The notes below the pieces were generated by a model that worked only from the letters and a program-made list of their open reading frames with translations, did no database searches and was not told where the DNA came from. Both the position numbers and the translations under genes were made by a program. Below, one piece after another: positions 63,294 through 64,000 of a stretch of DNA of 64,000 nt. Numbering within the stretch: position 1 is the stretch's first letter; every line of letters starts with the position of its first letter. Source of the stretch: an uncultured Hyphomonas sp. GTDB taxonomy: Bacteria; Pseudomonadota; Alphaproteobacteria; Caulobacterales; Hyphomonadaceae. The stretch is taken from positions 2,232,001-2,296,000 of the forward strand of contig NZ_OY782759.1 of NCBI RefSeq assembly GCF_963678195.1. Reading direction: 5' to 3'.

Positions 63294-64000
63294 CCTCCTT
63301 CGTCAAACCCAAAATCCGCAGACTGAACGAGCCGACCAACGGACTTGGCATGACGCGCGCGGATTATGATGGCGCGATGTCCACGCTTTGTGCCGGATGC
63401 GGCCATGACAGTGTGACCGCTGCCCTTGCCCGCTCGTTCTACGAGCTTTCGACAGACCCGAAAGATGTCGTCAAAGTCTCCGGGATCGGCTGCTCCTCCA
63501 AGACGACGACTTACTTCCTGAAAGACGCCCACGGCGCCAACACGGTCCACGGCCGGATGCCCTCCTTCGCGACCGGCGCTGCCGCCGTGAACAAGAACCT
63601 CACCTATGTCGGCGTATCAGGCGACGGCGACAGCCTGTCCATCGGGCTCGGGCAGATGGCGCACGCGATCCGGCGTAATGTCGACATGATCTACATGCTG
63701 GAAAACAACGGCGTGTACGGACTGACCAAAGGCCAGTTCTCAGCCTCCAGCGATATCGGCTCCAAGGCGAAAAAAGGTGCCACCAACATGCTGCCGCCGA
63801 TCGATCCCGCGATCATGGCGCTCTCTATCGGCGCAACCTTCGTGGCGCGCAGTTTTTCGGGCGACAAGCAACAGCTCGTTTCCCTCATCAAGGCCGGGAT
63901 TGCGCATCGGGGTTTCGCCCTGATCGACGTGATCTCCCCCTGTGTCAGCTTCAATGACCACAAGGGCTCAACCAAGTCGTACGCGCACACATACCAATAC
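63290..64000 (+). CDS. korB: 2-oxoacid:ferredoxin oxidoreductase beta subunit (partial, runs off window)
   Basis: 237 codons from the ATG at 63290 to the edge without a stop. The thiamine diphosphate-binding motif GDGDSLSIGLGQMAHAIRRN (about 110-129) with the metal-site LENNGVYGLTKGQFS (about 136-150) is clear, and the N-terminal CAGCGH cysteine pair at about 34-39 contributes to the iron-sulfur cluster. It lacks a separate ferredoxin tail within what is visible. The 4-base overlap with korA and the usual alpha-then-beta order support the assignment. Full length is about 340 residues in the family. Confidence 0.9.
   Translation, partial: MTSFVKPKIRRLNEPTNGLGMTRADYDGAMSTLCAGCGHDSVTAALARSFYELSTDPKDVVKVSGIGCSSKTTTYFLKDAHGANTVHGRMPSFATGAAAVNKNLTYVGVSGDGDSLSIGLGQMAHAIRRNVDMIYMLENNGVYGLTKGQFSASSDIGSKAKKGATNMLPPIDPAIMALSIGATFVARSFSGDKQQLVSLIKAGIAHRGFALIDVISPCVSFNDHKGSTKSYAHTYQY

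Overview
The window looks like chromosomal DNA of a GC-rich alphaproteobacterium of the Caulobacterales/Hyphomonadaceae type. The pointers are MipZ (about 21.0 kb), a DUF2497 protein that reads as PopZ next to valS and a TolC-type gene (31-33 kb), a Tad/Cpa pilus operon, a three-gene pntAA-pntAB-pntB transhydrogenase, and an AddAB recombination locus joined to tsaE-amgK-murU. There are no rRNA genes, transposases, phage genes or CRISPR arrays. Three tRNA genes (Lys, Cys, Asn) are present, each with a recognisable promoter. The species identity is inference.

Layout. 1-5.5 kb, minus strand: cpaB-cpaC-small lipoprotein-cpaE-cpaF-tadB, a Tad pilus operon that runs off the left edge; pilin and prepilin peptidase genes are not next to it. 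5.7-8.9 kb: PLP dehydratase, galU, a small membrane protein, an SDR. 8.9-11.9 kb, plus strand: pntAA-pntAB-pntB. 11.9-16.2 kb: a small hydrophilic protein, folP-folB-folK, tRNA-Lys, a lipoprotein and tgt (with an altered zinc site). 16.2-20.5 kb: thioesterase, aldehyde dehydrogenase, a repeat-flanked hypothetical gene, an amidohydrolase. 20.5-22.0 kb: mipZ and its upstream partner. 22.0-31.1 kb: panC, hisC, a LacI regulator, a DUF3137 membrane protein, a GNAT, an isoaspartyl peptidase, valS. 31.2-34.7 kb: popZ, a TolC-type gene, an isoaspartyl-methyltransferase-like gene, tRNA-Cys, an orphan terminator (possible small RNA) and tRNA-Asn. 34.7-42.2 kb: enoyl-CoA hydratase, nitronate monooxygenase-like and MpaB-like oxidoreductases, an ExoD-like protein, sdaA, an FAD monooxygenase, a zinc-finger protein, a lone ABC ATPase. 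42.2-51.4 kb, minus strand: tsaE-amgK-murU-addB-addA-trxA. 51.5-56.3 kb: ferredoxin reductase plus [2Fe-2S] ferredoxin, a thioesterase, a membrane-anchored TIR-domain protein, ychF. 56.3-64 kb: an NTF2-like protein and HTH regulator divergent from acyl-CoA dehydrogenase, enoyl-CoA hydratase, a GltD-like FAD/Fe-S protein and a 2-oxoacid:ferredoxin oxidoreductase (korA, partial korB).

How it fits together. Most of the window is housekeeping and cell-polarity biology: the pole organiser PopZ and the division-plane regulator MipZ, plus polar pili. Paired TTAA motifs recur upstream of the cpa operon, popZ and the mipZ operon, which suggests CtrA-like cell-cycle control (inference). The most distinctive metabolic unit is the right-hand cluster. 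It pairs a thiamine-dependent 2-oxoacid:ferredoxin oxidoreductase with a GltD-like iron-sulfur flavoprotein that could move electrons between ferredoxin and NAD(P)H. It lies beside acyl-CoA oxidation genes and a divergent HTH regulator with a perfect 8-bp dyad in the shared promoter region. Other points of interest are the TIR protein lacking the usual catalytic glutamate, the Tgt protein lacking two of four zinc ligands, a perfect 14-bp palindrome placed like an operator upstream of the ferredoxin pair, and a gene whose 3' end is a duplicated 51-bp repeat.
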